Origin: Bradysia coprophila
Lineage: Eukaryota > Arthropoda > Insecta > Diptera > Sciaridae
NCBI RefSeq assembly: GCF_014529535.1
Contig: NC_050736.1
Coordinates: forward strand, 5,332,001-5,396,000
DNA length: 64,000 bases
Direction: 5' to 3'
Under the pieces are notes generated by a model. That model was not told the DNA's origin, did not search any database, and was given only the letters and a program-made list of their open reading frames with translations. Positions 35,238 through 45,573 of the stretch are shown one piece after another (position 1 is the first letter of the stretch; every line of letters starts with the position of its first letter). The position numbers and the translations under genes were made by a program.

Positions 35238-35374
35238 CTTAAAGGTAAATCGTTTTTCACAAAAGAATTTCTCTGTTGTCCCTAAATTACCTTTGCTTTG
35301 TGATAAACGCAAGATTTCTCTCCGTGTAGTTTTCTTTAAGACGTATGTAAATGATTATGCTTTCTTAGAGGATT

Positions 35375-35535
35375 AACTGATGTATGAAGAAGCCAAAGTA
35401 TCACATATTGTCACATCCTATAAAAGTGATTTTCCATGACTCCACGGAACTACTGTCGTACCATCAGGTCTTTTACCATCATCTCTAGAAATACCAGGTG
35501 GTAGCAATAATCCCTTTCTTTAACTTGCACGATAA
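35375..35535 (-). pseudogene. RLE endonuclease-domain fragment, unit B
   Basis: The - strand reads [27 protein letters not shown], an in-frame stop, then DVT and DTLASSY, matching the endonuclease block of the + copy at 1710-1840. It lies directly 3' of the unit B RT fragment with the Cys-His region deleted between them. Confidence 0.8.
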
Positions 35536-35559
35536 GCCATCGTCCCTTTTGACCGGAAA

Positions 35560-36150
35560 ATCTCGTTCACACTTCTCAAAAAATCGCCCAGCGAAAAAGC
35601 TCAGCAAGTGCGCAACAAATAATTAAGCCTACAGCTCCCTAAAGATTTCCTAAAAATGCACAAAGCCGGATGAACATCCATTAACTTCATACGGTCGCAC
35701 ATTAACCTCAACGACTCAACCTTAGAAGAAAAAATTCTCTCGAAACCTGACCCAAACCTGACTCAAAAATCGGAGACCCTAATATCTCAAGAGAAGACTC
35801 ATCAACTCTCCTCATACCCGGCAGGAATGCTGATATCTCAGCATTTATACTAGCTTCATCCTCACTTGAATCATTACCAAAAAAAAATCACAGTTCTTCG
35901 TGTTCAGTAGTAAACCAGACAAAACACAAAAATCTAAAAATTTCCTAATATCGGAAAGTATCACTGATAATATATCAGCAATCGTACCGTCATCCAAATA
36001 CCACGGAAAAAGAAATTAATTATTTAGCAGTAAAGGTTTGACACGCCATCATTAGTTAAAAATCCTGTAACTAAAGTAAAAGTTCCTCTTTCTGTTGGAA
36101 TGCATCTCATACAATTTGCATGTATTGAAAATTTCACAATCATTTTTTAT
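35560..36150 (-). pseudogene. RLE retrotransposon RT fragment, unit B
   Basis: Antisense RT with the same content and the same RT-to-5S junction as units A and C. It includes the WYLDDGT region near 35,990-36,005. Frame broken by an A-run near 35,880. Confidence 0.75.
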
Positions 36151-36240
36151 TTTACACATAAATAACGCAAAACAATAATACATCCAAAACCTCATTGTAA
36201 CAACGGCTCAAAATAAGGAATACTCAACGTATCGACAAAT

Positions 36241-36600
36241 TAGCTACATTGGTAAACCAGTTGCTCGTCCACTCCAGGTTAAGCATCATTCGCCGCGGTT
36301 AGTACTTAGATGGGTGACCGCTCGGGTCATTGAATATTGTAAAAAAATTTAAATAAAAAATTTAAAAGAAATCGTCCTGGCTAATGACATAAAACTGGAT
36401 CCACCTCGGGTTAGTAAGCGCTTCGGAATGTTCAGTGTCCGAAGCGTATACGTACCGAGGCACATGGTTGAATAGGACTGAGTCGGCTAAAGTGCTGACG
36501 AGGTGAAGTCTCCCGTTACGAGACTAACGACTTGACAGGCTACCTCGAGGGTGAGTTGGAAACGACCTGAATTTTTATTTAAATTAATTTTATACTGATC
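36241..36600 (+). mobile_element. 5S rRNA-derived SINE-like module, unit B
   Basis: 5S-like head at 36241-36338 with the same box A/box C blocks as unit A. The body carries the same hairpins. One hairpin-2 base differs (GTCGGC with GCTGAC), which keeps pairing as a G-U. Confidence 0.7.
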
Positions 36601-36609
36601 CGGTTGCTT

Positions 36610-36697
36610 GGAATCTCGCGCCGTGTCATTTTGACACATTTTGTATAAGGAATATGTCACTTTGTGAATTATTGTGAATTACGCGGCGCGAGATTCC
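36610..36697. mobile_element. Hairpin element, unit B copy
   Basis: GGAATCTCGCGCCGTGTCAT and its inverted arm, with an internal deletion relative to unit A. The flank GGTTGCTT is closer to the opposite arm's flank than in unit A. Confidence 0.7.
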
Positions 36698-36712
36698 TTA
36701 ACACCTTAAGGA

Positions 36713-37110
36713 GATTACCTACTGATGGTAATGTTTGGAAAAGTTATCTGCCACAGATAACATTACAGAAATGTATAACCTGTGATGGGTAACGTGCCCC
36801 AAAACGTTCTGTAAGTAGGCAATTTGTCAAAAATTACCTGTGGCAGATAATGTGACCGGCCAATGTTGTCTGTCACAGGTAAAGCGCATTATCTGTGGCA
36901 GGTAATCTACATTGGCTGTCATAGGTAATGTTTCAGCTTACAACGACAATAAGCCATGCAAAATCGTGTACTGAATGGCTCAGTGACAACGCGCTAGGCT
37001 GATGATCCGAAGGTTGTCGGATCGAACCCCGGCGCGTGCAACATTTTTTTTATTTCATTTGGCACATTACAAGTCACAGATAACGTTTCATATTACCTGT
37101 CACAGATAAT
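36713..37110. mobile_element. Foldback element with tRNA-like block, unit B
   Basis: Same ATTACCTGTGACAGATAAT arrays and tRNA-like centre (36971-37040). The left end is deleted. The right end stops at TTTTCGAAAG, where the unit C RT fragment begins. Confidence 0.65.
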
Positions 37111-37930
37111 TTTCGAAAGGAAATAGTATCATCAATTATTCGCAAATTAAATCTACCCAAAATATCATTCAACAAATCAGATGATGAATACACAGATGAC
37201 AGATAGGAAGGCACTGCCAAGTCTTCAACCTTCCGAATCCCTAATCCATCAAAAGCTAAAGGAAGAGAAGCCCGATCCCAAGCAAAATCTGACAACCTAA
37301 CATTCGTAATCGCCTCAAGCGTAGAACGGAAAATATCGTCCACACTTCTCAAACGATCGCCCAGCGAAAAAACCGTGCAAGTGCGCAACAAATAATTAAG
37401 CCTACAGCTCCCTAAAGATTTCCTAAAAATGCACAAAGCCGGATGAACATCTATTAACTTCAAACGGTTGCACATTAACCTCAATTGAGTCCTTAGAAGA
37501 AAAAATTCTCTCGAAACCTGATCCAAACCTGACCCAAACCTGACTCAAAAATCGGAGACCCTAATATCTCAAGAGAAGGCTCATCAACTCTCCCGGCAGG
37601 AACGCTGATATCTCAGCATACATACTAGCTTCATCCTCACTTGAATCATTACCAAAAAAAAAATCACAGTTCTTTGTGTTCAGTAGTAAACCAGACAAAA
37701 CACAAATATCTAAAAATTTCTTAATATCGGACAGTATCACTGATAATATATCAGCAATCGTACCGTCATCTAAATACCACGGAAAAAGAAATTAATAATT
37801 TAGCAGTAAAGGTTTGACACGCCATCATTAGTTAAAAATCCTGTAACCAAAGTAAAAGTTCCTCTTTCTGTTAGAATGCGTCTCGTACAATTTGTATGTA
37901 TTGAAAATTTCACAATCATTTTTTATTTTA
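37111..37930 (-). pseudogene. RLE retrotransposon RT fragment, unit C
   Basis: Longest of the antisense fragments. 37074-37526 holds an open frame with VHPALCIFRKSL, RLNYLLRT, RSVDDIFRSTLEAITN and LGIRKVEDLAVPSYLSS, close to the + copy (VHPALCVFKKSL, GIGIRRVEDLAVPAYLSS). The WYLDDGT region is near 37,785. A run of A near 37,660 breaks the frame. Confidence 0.85.
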
Positions 37931-38019
37931 CACACATAAATAACGCAAAACAATAATACATCCAAAACCTCATTGTAACAACGGCTCAAAATAAGGAATA
38001 CTCAACGTATCGACAAATT

Positions 38020-38370
38020 AGTTACATTGGTAAACCAGTTGCTCGTCCACTCCAGGTTAAGCATCATTCGCCGCGGTTAGTACTTAGATGGGTGACCGCT
38101 CGGGTCATTGAATATTGTAAAAAATTTAAAATAAAAAATTTAAAAGAAATCGTCCTGGCTAATGACATAAAACTGGATCCACCTCGGGTTAAAAAGCGTT
38201 TCGGAATGTTCAGTGTCCGAAGCGTATAAGTACCGAGGCACATGGTTGAATAGGACTGAGTCGGCTGAAGTGCCGACGAGGTGAAGTCTCCCGTTACGAG
38301 ACTAACGACTTGACAGGCTACCTCGAGGGTGAGTTGGAAACGACCTGAATTTTTATTTAAATTAATTTTA
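38020..38370 (+). mobile_element. 5S rRNA-derived SINE-like module, unit C
   Basis: 5S-like head at 38020-38117, then the hairpin body. Hairpin 1 has CGTTTCGGA opposite TCCGAAGCG, again a change that leaves a U-G pair. No hairpin element follows, so this is the empty-site version. Confidence 0.7.
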
Positions 38371-38408
38371 TACTGATCTTTATTCCTGTTTTTTGCTTGT
38401 CGAAGAAG

Positions 38409-38905
38409 CACACTGACAAAAAATATTTTTTCGCATTACCTGTGACAGATAATATTTTCTGCTGATGGTAATGTTAGGAAAAGTTATCTGTCACAGATAA
38501 CATTACAGAAATGTATTACCTGTGATTAGTAACGTGCCCAAAAACGTTCTGTAAGTAGGCAATTTGTCAAAAATTACCTGTGGCAGATAATGTGACCGGA
38601 AAATGTTATCTGTCACAGGTAAAACGCATTATCTGTGGTAGGTAATCTACACTGGTTGTCATAGGTAATGTTGCTTACAACGATAATAAGCCACGCAAAA
38701 TCGTGTACTGAATGGCTCAGTGACAACGCGCTAGGCTGATGATCCGAAGGTTGTCGGATCGAACCCCGGCGCGTGCAACAATTTTTTTTTCATTTGGCAC
38801 ATTACCAGTCACAGATAACGTTTCACATTACCTGTCATAGATAATTTTCGAAAGATTACCTGTCACGAAATTACATTACATGTAGACGCACATTACCTGT
38901 GTTCG
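38409..38905. mobile_element. Foldback element with tRNA-like block, unit C
   Basis: Begins CACACTGACAAAAAATAT as in unit A, has the same motif arrays and the tRNA-like centre at 38708-38778, and is cut off after TTACCTGTGTTCGCT, where unrelated sequence starts. Confidence 0.65.
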
Positions 38906-39387
38906 CTAGGGCGTATCGAATTTTGAGAATTTTAAGGGTCGCGATAGCCTGTGTGCGGAAAACGTAGATCATTGAAAACTAAGTCCAGGCATATGGTTGA
39001 TGGATCCGAAGGTGCCCGGGAAGAAGTCCCACCGGACGACTTTAACTTTCAAATGGTCATAACTCGGAAAGTTAAGAGTATTTTTGAAAACAATGTTCTA
39101 GCAGGATGTAGAGCGTTAAAAACTCTACAAAACTGCCAAAGAAACCGATGGTCCAAAAGGTGTGTCTGTCGAGGTTTTCTAACATCGAAAGTTCGACATT
39201 TTGGTTTTTGACTTTTATTTCCTGAGAGACAAATTATTAACTTTAGCTTTTGGCATGAGGTTGTAGAGGAGGTCGAGTACTACCAGTACACTAGGCATTG
39301 TCCCGGTCGGCGATCCATCCGAAAGCACTTTTTCAACATTTTTGAATGGACTTTTTAAGTGTACCCACGTCGCCCACGAAGCCATTG
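38906..39387. other. Unrecognised, moderately GC sequence
   Basis: Less AT-rich than average (GGTGCCCGGGAAGAAGTCCC, GTCCCGGTCGGCGATCCATC), probably another dispersed repeat. The small open frames on both strands show no known domain. Confidence 0.3.
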
Positions 39388-39953
39388 CACAGTGGGGCTG
39401 AACAACTTTTTTTCGACAAAACCATTCAAAATATACCAAATTTGTCATAGGTTCCTAAAAAAATACAACTGTGGTGATACCCAGTATGGAAAAATTAAAA
39501 ATGTCTAATTCTATGATTTTCGTGGTATTTTCTGAACGAAATGCATATTTAATTAATAGAATTTGAAAATTACTCAAAATTACTCCGAATTTCAGCTTTT
39601 GCAATTTTTCATATAAATATTTCGAGAAAAGCGACATTGGCACATATTGGGTATCACACAGTTGTATTTTTTTAGGAACCTATGACAAATTTGGTATATT
39701 TTGAATGGTTACAGATCAGCCTATGACGAAATAATGAACGTAGGCTGGAACGAGAAGATAGACGCCCACCAGAGCTCATCGAAGTACAGATACAGATACA
39801 GCTATGGAAGAAAACAAATTTTTCTGGAAACTCTCCCGATAAAATATTTTAAATTTGGGCTTAAAGTAATCGTGAGGTGACGTCCTTTCATAATCATGAA
39901 TAAAATTTCATGTACATTGACTTGTCGAAAAAAAGTTGTTCAGCCCCACTGTG
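39388..39953. mobile_element. 566-bp foldback element with CACAGTGGGGCTG ends
   Basis: Left end CACAGTGGGGCTGAACAACT and right end AGTTGTTCAGCCCCACTGTG are exact inverted repeats continuing through TTTTTTTCGACAA. A second inverted pair lies inside (CCATTCAAAATATACCAAAT ... and its complement at 39665-39712, each next to CATAGGTTCCTAAAAAAATA or its complement). ATTG flanks both ends (39384-39387 and 39954-39957), a probable 4-bp target duplication. No transposase. Confidence 0.8.
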
Positions 39954-40080
39954 ATTGCAGACAATGTAACCGGTGTTGCTGAGTCGAGGTAACCTTGGCC
40001 AGTAAGTGCACATAATATTCCATAACAGTAGCTGAACTCTTTTACAAAATATTTAAGAATTCGGTGTAGCACATTAGCGT

Positions 40081-41336
40081 TAGGGAATGCAATCCCGGAC
40101 CGTTTTTACAAAACCGGGATTCGGGATTTGATTCAGTATCAATACCGGGAATACCGGTATTTTCGGGATTGGAAAGAAAAATCGAAATGACTTATTTCTT
40201 GATAAAAATTTGGATTTCTAAGAAGAAATTTTAATAAGCAGAATTAAAAAAACTTATCGTCGTTTTGTTTGAAACTTTACAATGTAGTCTGTACTCTGGG
40301 TCCTGTAGTCAGGGTGGTTTTACAAGACGGGCTGTGTGCAATATTATGAAACTACATGAGTTTTCAAAAGCAAAGAAATTTTCGTTTCAACTTACACAAA
40401 TGTTAAGTCTAACATTGCTAATTATTAGATTTTCTTTGATTAGTAACTTATGCAAGATAAATGAAGAGTTAGAAATATGCCAGTGAGGCAAGTAAAGAAT
40501 TTTTTGAATTTAAAAAAATTTTTGGCCTATTAGTTTAAAATTTTTATTTTCTTTCTAAATCCCAAAAGGATCACAGCAAATTTCCTCCTAACTACGGGCT
40601 TGACAAATTCTTAAATTTAACGTACAAACCTTAATATACTCATTTCTAATGACATTAGCAACGTCAATTTTCTCTCTGAAAAACGCTTAAAGAAAGCACA
40701 AGTGTTGCTGCGTCTCACCGTTAAATCTTGAACGACACAAATAACCGCAGTCAGAAAAAGCCATCTCTACTCTACTTTACTCAACTCTACGCTAGTCGGT
40801 TTGATGAGTAGTTTACACTCATGAATATGTATGAACATTAAATCATGTACATTAAGACCATTTCATGATGCGACTTTTTTAAAAAGTGATCCAGTATCTC
40901 TGGACTTTATTCCGATGTTTGTATAAGATTCTCAGGACAGAAGGCGTGAATCAATCCTTGTGTAGGCAAATACCTGGAACCTTATCTATAGATATGTACA
41001 ACATCTGCTCGCTTAAATGTATGTAGCCATGCCAAATCAAAGCTCAGGCACCTTATGATGCGTTGTAAACGCGTAGTTAACACGTTGTCATTTTGTCATA
41101 TGCTTTTGATCACTAGATTCTCACCATTTTCGAAAAAATTCAACTCCTGTCTAATCATCAAAAGCTGTTGCCATACGAAATCGCTTTGTAAATGCTAAAA
41201 ATCCGACTAAAAATTTTCAATTTATTTAATTTTAATCTTTCGGGATAAATCCCGGTATTTTTTGGTGAAAACCGGTTTTCGGTACTGGAGTTTTCCGGGA
41301 TTAGTACCGGGATTAATCCCGGGATTGCATTCCCTA
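40081..41336. mobile_element. 1256-bp non-autonomous hAT element
   Basis: Ends TAGGGAATGCAATCCCGG and CCGGGATTGCATTCCCTA are inverted, flanked by the 8-bp duplication ATTAGCGT (40073-40080 and 41337-41344), the size typical of hAT. Subterminal regions are packed with CCGGGA/TCCCGG motifs on both sides. The interior has no transposase-like frame, only a 73-codon frame at 40265-40486 without recognisable motifs. Confidence 0.9.
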
Positions 41337-41450
41337 ATTAGCGTAAATCTAATATTATTCGTATGAACGAGGTTTAAAAATTCTCTCATACGCCATGTGA
41401 ATTTATTAAAATTGTTTGTAAGCACGTGAATAAGTGCAGAATATTATTAA

Positions 41451-41568
41451 CCTTTTAGAAACGACAAGTGTATTACCACGATCACTGAATCTGTTACTTC
41501 TTTTGTTCGGAATATCGCCTAATGTTCGATATTAATATTTTACTTCATCCGTTTCAACATACATTGAA
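41451..41568 (-). repeat. CCTTTTAG-family MITE copy
   Basis: CCTTTTAGAAACGACAAGTG, then CTGAATCTGTTACTTCTTTT, CGCCTAATGTTCGATATTAA and TTTTACTTCATCCGTTT. Truncated in the middle. Confidence 0.65.
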
Positions 41569-41965
41569 CATTAAAATTCAATGAATTTTAAAGAGAATTG
41601 TCTATCGTCTGGGTAAATTTGGCTCCAACTTTATCGGTGTGTCTAAGCTAAATTAGTCTACAGTCATACTTACTCAGAATTTTAACATTTTTGCATTCTA
41701 ATGAACTGAAGTGCTAATAATTTTAATTTCAACAAATTCACTTTTTAGTCATCATTTCTCGAGAAAAACTTCGTACGCTGCAGAAGTACCATACACCATT
41801 TCAAAATTTTACCAATTTTATTTACAATAAAAATTTGTAAATCATATAATTTCTTACTACAAACATATAGTGTCAGCGATACCAAAACGAATATATAAAA
41901 AAAAAAAATTTTAAAACAAAGTAAGATTATGTCAAAACTTGAATTCTTGATACGAAAATCAGTAA

Positions 41966-42340
41966 TTAAATTACAATGCATTCGACCGGAAACGGTTGTT
42001 GAACCTTTTCTTCACCCGTCGGACATAATCTTTGACATCTCGATCCCCAATAGCCGGTACCCTCGCACCGGCATTTATAGCCCGGCATTTGAGATACCTG
42101 AATGCAATGACCATTGTTCATACATGGCGCTCGACTACATATATCGCTTGTTCGTCCCTAGAATAACATTTTTTTTCCAAAAAAAGCTCACCAAATTAAT
42201 GTTTTATTGTACCTTTAAAGCATCCTGACACTCTCTTTTAGTAGCATATCGAAATTCTGAGCGGCAACCGTACGAGCATGTGCATTGACCATTATCGATG
42301 CGACACCCATGTTGGGTTTGATCTAATTCACATGCGTATA
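41966..42340 (-). CDS. Cys-rich plus EGF-like protein, last two coding exons
   Basis: Exon 42340-42213 (acceptor TTTTTCAG, donor AAG|GTACAA) encodes a Cys-rich module: ACELDQTQHGCRIDNG, QCTCSYGC, FRYATKRECQDALK. Exon 42157-41966 (acceptor TTATTCTAG, stop TAA) is in phase 0 with it. It encodes an EGF-like domain, CSRAPCMNNGHC...GYKCRCEGTGYWGSRC, then a short tail. The EGF cysteine order C-x5-C-x4-C...C-x-C-x8-C is complete, so the protein is very probably secreted or the ectodomain of a membrane protein. The intron is only 55 bp. Upstream exons, including any signal peptide, were not found, so a larger gap or the end of the gene's similarity lies above 42,341. The family name is not known to me. 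Confidence 0.7.
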
Positions 42341-42751
42341 CTGAAAAATTAGACGAGAATTTTAATTAGATTGAATTGAAAAGACTTCATAAATATTGTG
42401 TGCTGCTCTAGTTTAACTTTCAAACTTATCAGTTAGATCTGAACCATAAAAAATTGAATGCGCACACGTGTTGCTTGTGATGCAATTCGGTTTTAAATGA
42501 AAGAGCATATCGTTCGGTTCAAATTAATAATAACTTAGTTCGACCAATTCGAAAATTGTACCGCAATTGCTTCAAGAGTTGATTTGCAATTAAGTTGAGA
42601 CTTTTAGGTCAATTGATGAATTTAAAACAGATCTTCAAATTGGCTTTAGTAGTAATATTTAGAACATTATGTGCTCGAGTCATTTCAAATTGGTTGTTAA
42701 ATCAATAAAATCGTTCTCAGTTCAAAACTATTTCCTAATTTTTCCGATTGA
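42341..42751. other. Intron or intergenic DNA upstream of the EGF exons
   Basis: AT-rich, no further exon recognised. Confidence 0.35.
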
Positions 42752-42964
42752 CCTTTTAGGGACGGCTAATCATCTGCTATCGATAACGACGAAAAAATGA
42801 GCAATGACCTCTGTTTTATATAAATAAGATAGAGGTCATTTCATGCAAAATGTATGTTCGATTGTTCGAATTATTGTAGAAAATTATTTTTGTAGGATAC
42901 ATGTTTCCACGATACATCGAACAATAGAAGTAACAGATTTCACGATACGTTTGTGCGGTAAAAG
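42752..42964 (+). repeat. CCTTTTAG-family MITE copy, near full length
   Basis: CCTTTTAGGGACGGCTAATC and ATCTGCTATCGATAACGACG at the left. AACAATAGAAGTAACAGATT and a right end TGTGCGGTAAAAGG. About 213 bp, the best guide to the length of the family. Confidence 0.75.
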
Positions 42965-43238
42965 GTTATAGAGCTATCATCCCTGCCTAAATAGCTGGTG
43001 ATAAATATATAGGAAATATGATCCGAAAGGTGGTTTAGCAACAAAAAGTGTGCTAAAAGCACACGTCTAGGTGTTAACAAGGAACATATCTGAGCACTCC
43101 AAAAACGTTAACTTTGTACTGGATGTCATAAATAACCATTATGTACTGCAGTGCAATCGAAGTAGTGCGTAGATTAATTTTCCTAACTAGTATTAAAATC
43201 ATGTGACGCTTCGTCGCTTATTCCCCATGTCGTTTATG

Positions 43239-44375
43239 AAAAACGTTGTTCCTAACTTATGCTAAAAGGCTTTTTTCCCACCCGCACATATATTTTGTTC
43301 TTTAATACAACTGAAACTTTATGCATATAATTTGAGGCTTCGCCTCGGTTTGATAACTTGCACACCTTTTGCACAAAATGTTCAAGTTCATGTTCAGGGA
43401 AATAGGTATTATCAAAGCAGTTGGGTCGACAAAAAATTTTAACCCGCCGAATTTGTCCTAAATTGCAATCTGATTCAGTTGACTCTCTATACTGTTTGTC
43501 AAAACAAAATTGTGTTGTGTTGTAGCTCAATGTTAAACAAACATAAACACGTAATTTAGATTTCTTTTTTCGAAGTGAAAAGAATTGAAAATAAAATCCT
43601 TTATCTAAAGAACTCACACATCTATTTTTATCAACTTCTAGAGTTCAACTAAAGTGTTATAAAAAAATTTCCAAACGAATAACAAAAAAATGATAAAAAT
43701 AGTAGAATCATTTAAATTGCTGGAGTAAAATAACGAATGAATGTGTGAACAGACTTGAAAGAAATATCGAAAATATTTTCTTTCATTGCAGGCAGATGGA
43801 ATTTTTATAATACTGCCAAAACATCAGAGTTTTTTTTGTTCTCTTTTTCCTTCTTCTCGAAGTGCCACCACCAACAGAGTGCTCGTCACAAAATGTTTAA
43901 AAATATTGTTTTCCCTAAGTAGCTATGATTTATGAGAAAGATAATATTGAAAACAGATCATTTGAGTCAAAGTCTCGTATTGGATATGGGTAATCATTTC
44001 ATCCATAGTTTCTCCTATAATGTCCAAAAAATAAGTAGTCACTTGGAGGATTGAATCACCTGTCGACTTTATATAATAAACTCTTAAAAGTATCTCCAAA
44101 ATAGGACTGATCCAACAATTGACCGATTTTTCTCAGACCCACAATAGCTATTTTCATAACTGTGGAGAGTTATGCACTAATCGTAACCGTCACAAAAAGA
44201 CATTTTTCAAATAAAAATTTTTCGGTTCATACATATCTCTCCTATAGTTACAGTAGTTAAAAAATTAGAAGTTGTGCGCAAAAGATGTGAATACTGTCAA
44301 TCTGAGGCGAAGCCGAGGCTGACAACACATCATGTGCAAAACATCCATTAACGTGAAAGTAAGGAACAAGATTTT
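43239..44375. repeat. Candidate inverted-arm element, about 1.1 kb
   Basis: The left arm has AACGTTGTTCCTAACTTATG, GAGGCTTCGCCTCGGTTTGA and ACACCTTTTGCACAAAATG. The reverse complement of 44270-44375 has the same order in diverged form: TTGTTCCTTACTTTCACG, GGCTTCGCCTCAGATTGACA, ACATCTTTTGCGCACAA. It encloses a 121-codon frame on the - strand (43252-43617) with several Cys and no recognisable domain, which may be chance or part of the element. Confidence 0.4.
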
Positions 44376-45029
44376 ATATACGGAAGAGATTTTCCATTTT
44401 ATCAAAATGAACATTTACGCACGCAACGAATATTTACGCCATGGAGCACATAGCTTCGATTTGATTAATGAACTGAGAATAATAATAAACTGAGAATAAC
44501 AGACAGGCAAAATGTTAGTATCAGTATTTTAATGTCTTTGTTTCCTTGAATTCGCAACGGAGTAAACGGTATATTAAACCCAAAATAACCATAAATTCGT
44601 CCGAAAATAAAATAAATTCTTTATTTACCATAACAAAAAAATAAAATAGCAAAAACACATGTAACTCGTAGCAACATAATATCCAATTTTATTGTATGCA
44701 CCCCTTTTAATTGATCACAATCACTTCTTGAGACTGTTCGTTATTAGACCCTTAAATCTAAACGAAACGGTTTAGAACTACAGCGAATGCACAACTTATT
44801 TAATTCGTTCACAAAAAAAATACAATCTCTTTGTCGTAGAATGCACTAACATAGACAACAGATCTGCATCTTCGCCCAATGATTCACGACAGACTGTTTT
44901 GAACGAAATTCATTCAAAGAAGAAAATAATAAGACACACAACTCAAAAGAGATTTAAATCTGAGAAGATAAAATGACATGAAAGTGGTCGGATTCTAGTT
45001 AGGTTTGTAGTCGGTGCGTTCAATCAGTG
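44376..45029. other. AT-rich intergenic DNA
   Basis: Nothing recognised. Confidence 0.4.
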
Positions 45030-45297
45030 TCATTTTGTTTTATTTTCCAAACCAGTAAAAAACGATCTTTTCAAAAACAAATATTTACAATAACTAGAGT
45101 TTCTTTGTTGAATTGCAATAGAAACCTTCTGTGGCAGGTAGTCCATAAAGTGCGGTACCCCAGAAGCCTTTCGCATTAATGATCCCAACTTCTTTATAAA
45201 TGTTTTTGTCTCAGGACCCATGCTTCTAGTGATTCAAAAGCAATAGGGTGAATAAATAATTGTCTTTTAAACAAAATCGGTGTCATTGTCTGACTAA
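45030..45297 (-). pseudogene. RLE retrotransposon C-terminal fragment
   Basis: On the - strand LFIHPIAFESLEA, a one-base frameshift, then MGPETKTFIKKLGSLMRKAS and VSIAIQQRN match the C-terminus of the + copy (PLAFETLGCMGPETKKFIDK, ISIAIQRGN at 1935-2080). The 3' flank, TGAAAAGATCG...TTTTTTACTGG, matches the 3' UTR at about 2153-2178. A 5'-truncated copy, the usual product of target-primed reverse transcription. Confidence 0.8.
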
Positions 45298-45401
45298 ATA
45301 TTATTTTTGAAATAGTACGAGTACAGCCAACGGCAGTGCATATTTTTCAAAAGCGGATCTTTCAAATTTCCAACAGCTTCTTTTCTTTCTTAAACGTTTA
45401 C

Positions 45402-45573
45402 TCATGTGTTGTCGACAACGATGACAATAATAAATGAAAACCTCTACCACCAATGTTCTCTTATTGAAATATGAGTCCCAAAACTAACGAAGTAATAGAT
45501 TTTGTATCAAACATTCGATGTTAGTTTAAACGTAATAAGTAACAGATTTTATGATAACCTTGCAAACGGTTGA
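45402..45573 (+). repeat. CCTTTTAG-family MITE copy
   Basis: TGTGTTGTCGACAACGATGA, TGTTCTCTTATTGAAATATG, ACTAACGAAGTAATAGATTT, GTATCAAACATTCGATG, AAGTAACAGATTTTATGATA. Confidence 0.65.

Noticed and set aside
38064..38411. 115-codon - strand frame in unit C
   Set aside because: Antisense to the 5S-like module and structured body; open by chance, and the same region carries indels in units A and B.
43252..43617. 121-codon Cys-containing - strand frame
   Set aside because: Considered as an upstream exon of the EGF gene, but no matching donor or phase was found and its end runs into a dispersed repeat; kept only within the candidate inverted-arm element.
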